Assembly (NCBI GenBank): GCA_013399875.1
Contig: VXAZ01004602.1
Coordinates: 476,485 to 540,484 of the forward strand
Source: Gymnorhina tibicen
Taxonomy: Eukaryota; Chordata; Aves; Passeriformes; Artamidae
Direction of reading: 5' to 3'
DNA length: 64,000 bases
In this document: positions 63,229-64,000 of the stretch, piece after piece
Layout of the letters: every line of letters starts with the position of its first letter
How positions within the stretch are numbered: the stretch's first letter is position 1
Made by a program: the position numbers and the translations under genes
The notes under the pieces: model-generated
What the model was told of the DNA's origin: nothing
Databases searched by the model: none
What the model saw: the letters and a program-made list of their open reading frames with translations, nothing else

Positions 63229-64000
63229 ATTTGAGCTAGGAACTCCTAGGTCTGTTTCAAGATATTTTGCACTAGTCACCGTGATGATACTAAATGGACC
63301 ATCAATCCATTAGCTCACTAATTTTCAAAGTAATTAATCAATCAAACCTCAGATGTGTCAATGTGGACCGACACCTGAATATCAACCTATGCTCTGCTTT
63401 GACAGCTGCATTCCTCTGGGATCACAGAGTTTGCCCTGATCTCTGGGTGAAATGGAGCAAAATTCTTCTCAATCAACTAATGCGGTGATCTTCTACTGAA
63501 TAGTGAATACAGTCTTGAGGAAAAGCTGCAGAAAGAATATGCCCACCTCCCAAAAAGAAAACAGAAGAAAGCAACACAGATCAGTTTATTCTACAGAATT
63601 ACAGGCACAAAGATGTAATGCCAAACACAGAAATGCTGCCCTAACTGCAAGTGCAAACAAGGAAGTACGCTTTCATTATAATAAATAAAGGTAAACAAGT
63701 CTAATCAACACTTGTTTGTTTTTTTTTTTTACCTTGTAGAAGCCAAGAGATAGCCAAGAGACATAATTAAGGCTCTCTAGAAACAGGCAGTGGCTCTGCA
63801 AACACAAACGTAACTGTAACCATGTAAGCAGATTTCAATGAGCCGCCTACACCCTCACAACAGAAACAAATTATTTGAAGAGCCAGAACCTCAGATTAAC
63901 AAGTCACTGGGCCAGGACTTGCCTCTAGCAGAGCAGCTACCTTTCAATAGCTGCGTTTACAGCACCTCTAGGGACACAGACCATCTCTCACCCAAAGTCT

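Larger units (their letters stand above)
26928..64000 (-). other. FHOD3: FHOD3 upstream intron, 5' end outside window
   Basis: At least 37 kb lie upstream of the 26821-26927 exon with no confirmed coding exon. The canonical FHOD3 start exon was looked for in reverse complement and not seen; the one NFPEL-like string (near 51485) lies in an unrelated open frame. Apart from the CR1 copies, simple repeats and splice candidates listed separately, I see no recognisable feature in 26928-28287, 29057-33845, 34413-39998, 42406-44862, 45911-63161 and 63229-64000. These stretches are AT-rich unique-looking sequence, with short chance ORFs on both strands. Confidence 0.8.

Noticed and set aside
1..64000. 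CRISPR arrays, operons, tRNA, rRNA, phage-type or other prokaryotic systems
   Set aside because: None seen. Splice sites, CR1 LINEs and the formin exons show vertebrate nuclear DNA.

Overview
The window looks like a piece of bird nuclear genome. It is AT-rich, has almost no long open reading frames, and carries ten chicken-repeat-1 (CR1) LINE fragments. Several keep the terminal motif ending in repeats close to ATTCTRTGA that is characteristic of avian CR1. The family and species cannot be fixed from this sequence.

The only gene I can support is a partial one on the minus strand: FHOD3, the sarcomeric formin (formin homology 2 domain containing 3). Two coding exons are visible, at 26821-26927 (107 bp) and 9972-10036 (65 bp). 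Both have canonical splice sites. They join in one continuous frame and encode 57 residues of the N-terminal GTPase-binding/FH3 regulatory region. The rest of the window is intron: at least 37 kb of the upstream intron (26928-64000), a complete 16,784 bp intron between the two exons (10037-26820), and at least 9.97 kb of the downstream intron (1-9971). The exon with the usual initiator methionine should lie beyond 64000, and the next coding exon should lie before position 1. I searched for both by eye and did not find them.

The introns hold CR1 copies at 6451-7044, 10883-10959, 18240-18877, 25757-25980 and 33846-34412 (plus strand, antisense to FHOD3), and at 28288-28540, 28541-29056, 39999-42405, 44863-45910 and 63162-63228 (minus strand, sense). 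The most informative are the 2.4 kb copy at 40-42.4 kb, with recognisable endonuclease and reverse-transcriptase remnants including a FADD motif, and a copy at 28.5-29.1 kb that keeps its ORF1 esterase block and the start of ORF2 but is fused straight to the CR1 3' tail. There are also one TA microsatellite, several A-, C/A- and G/T-rich low-complexity tracts, three short tandem duplications and two good inverted repeats.

I found no wholly new system. The observations most worth checking concern FHOD3 splicing: an upstream alternative acceptor that would add 75 stop-free, in-frame bases to the 65 bp exon; a 24 bp phase-0 microexon candidate at 37501-37524; and a possible alternative first exon at 44410-44430 that would begin a shorter protein in the correct phase. 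All three are inferences and some may be chance splice-like sequences. A CpG-enriched patch near 19.8-20.2 kb is a candidate regulatory element.
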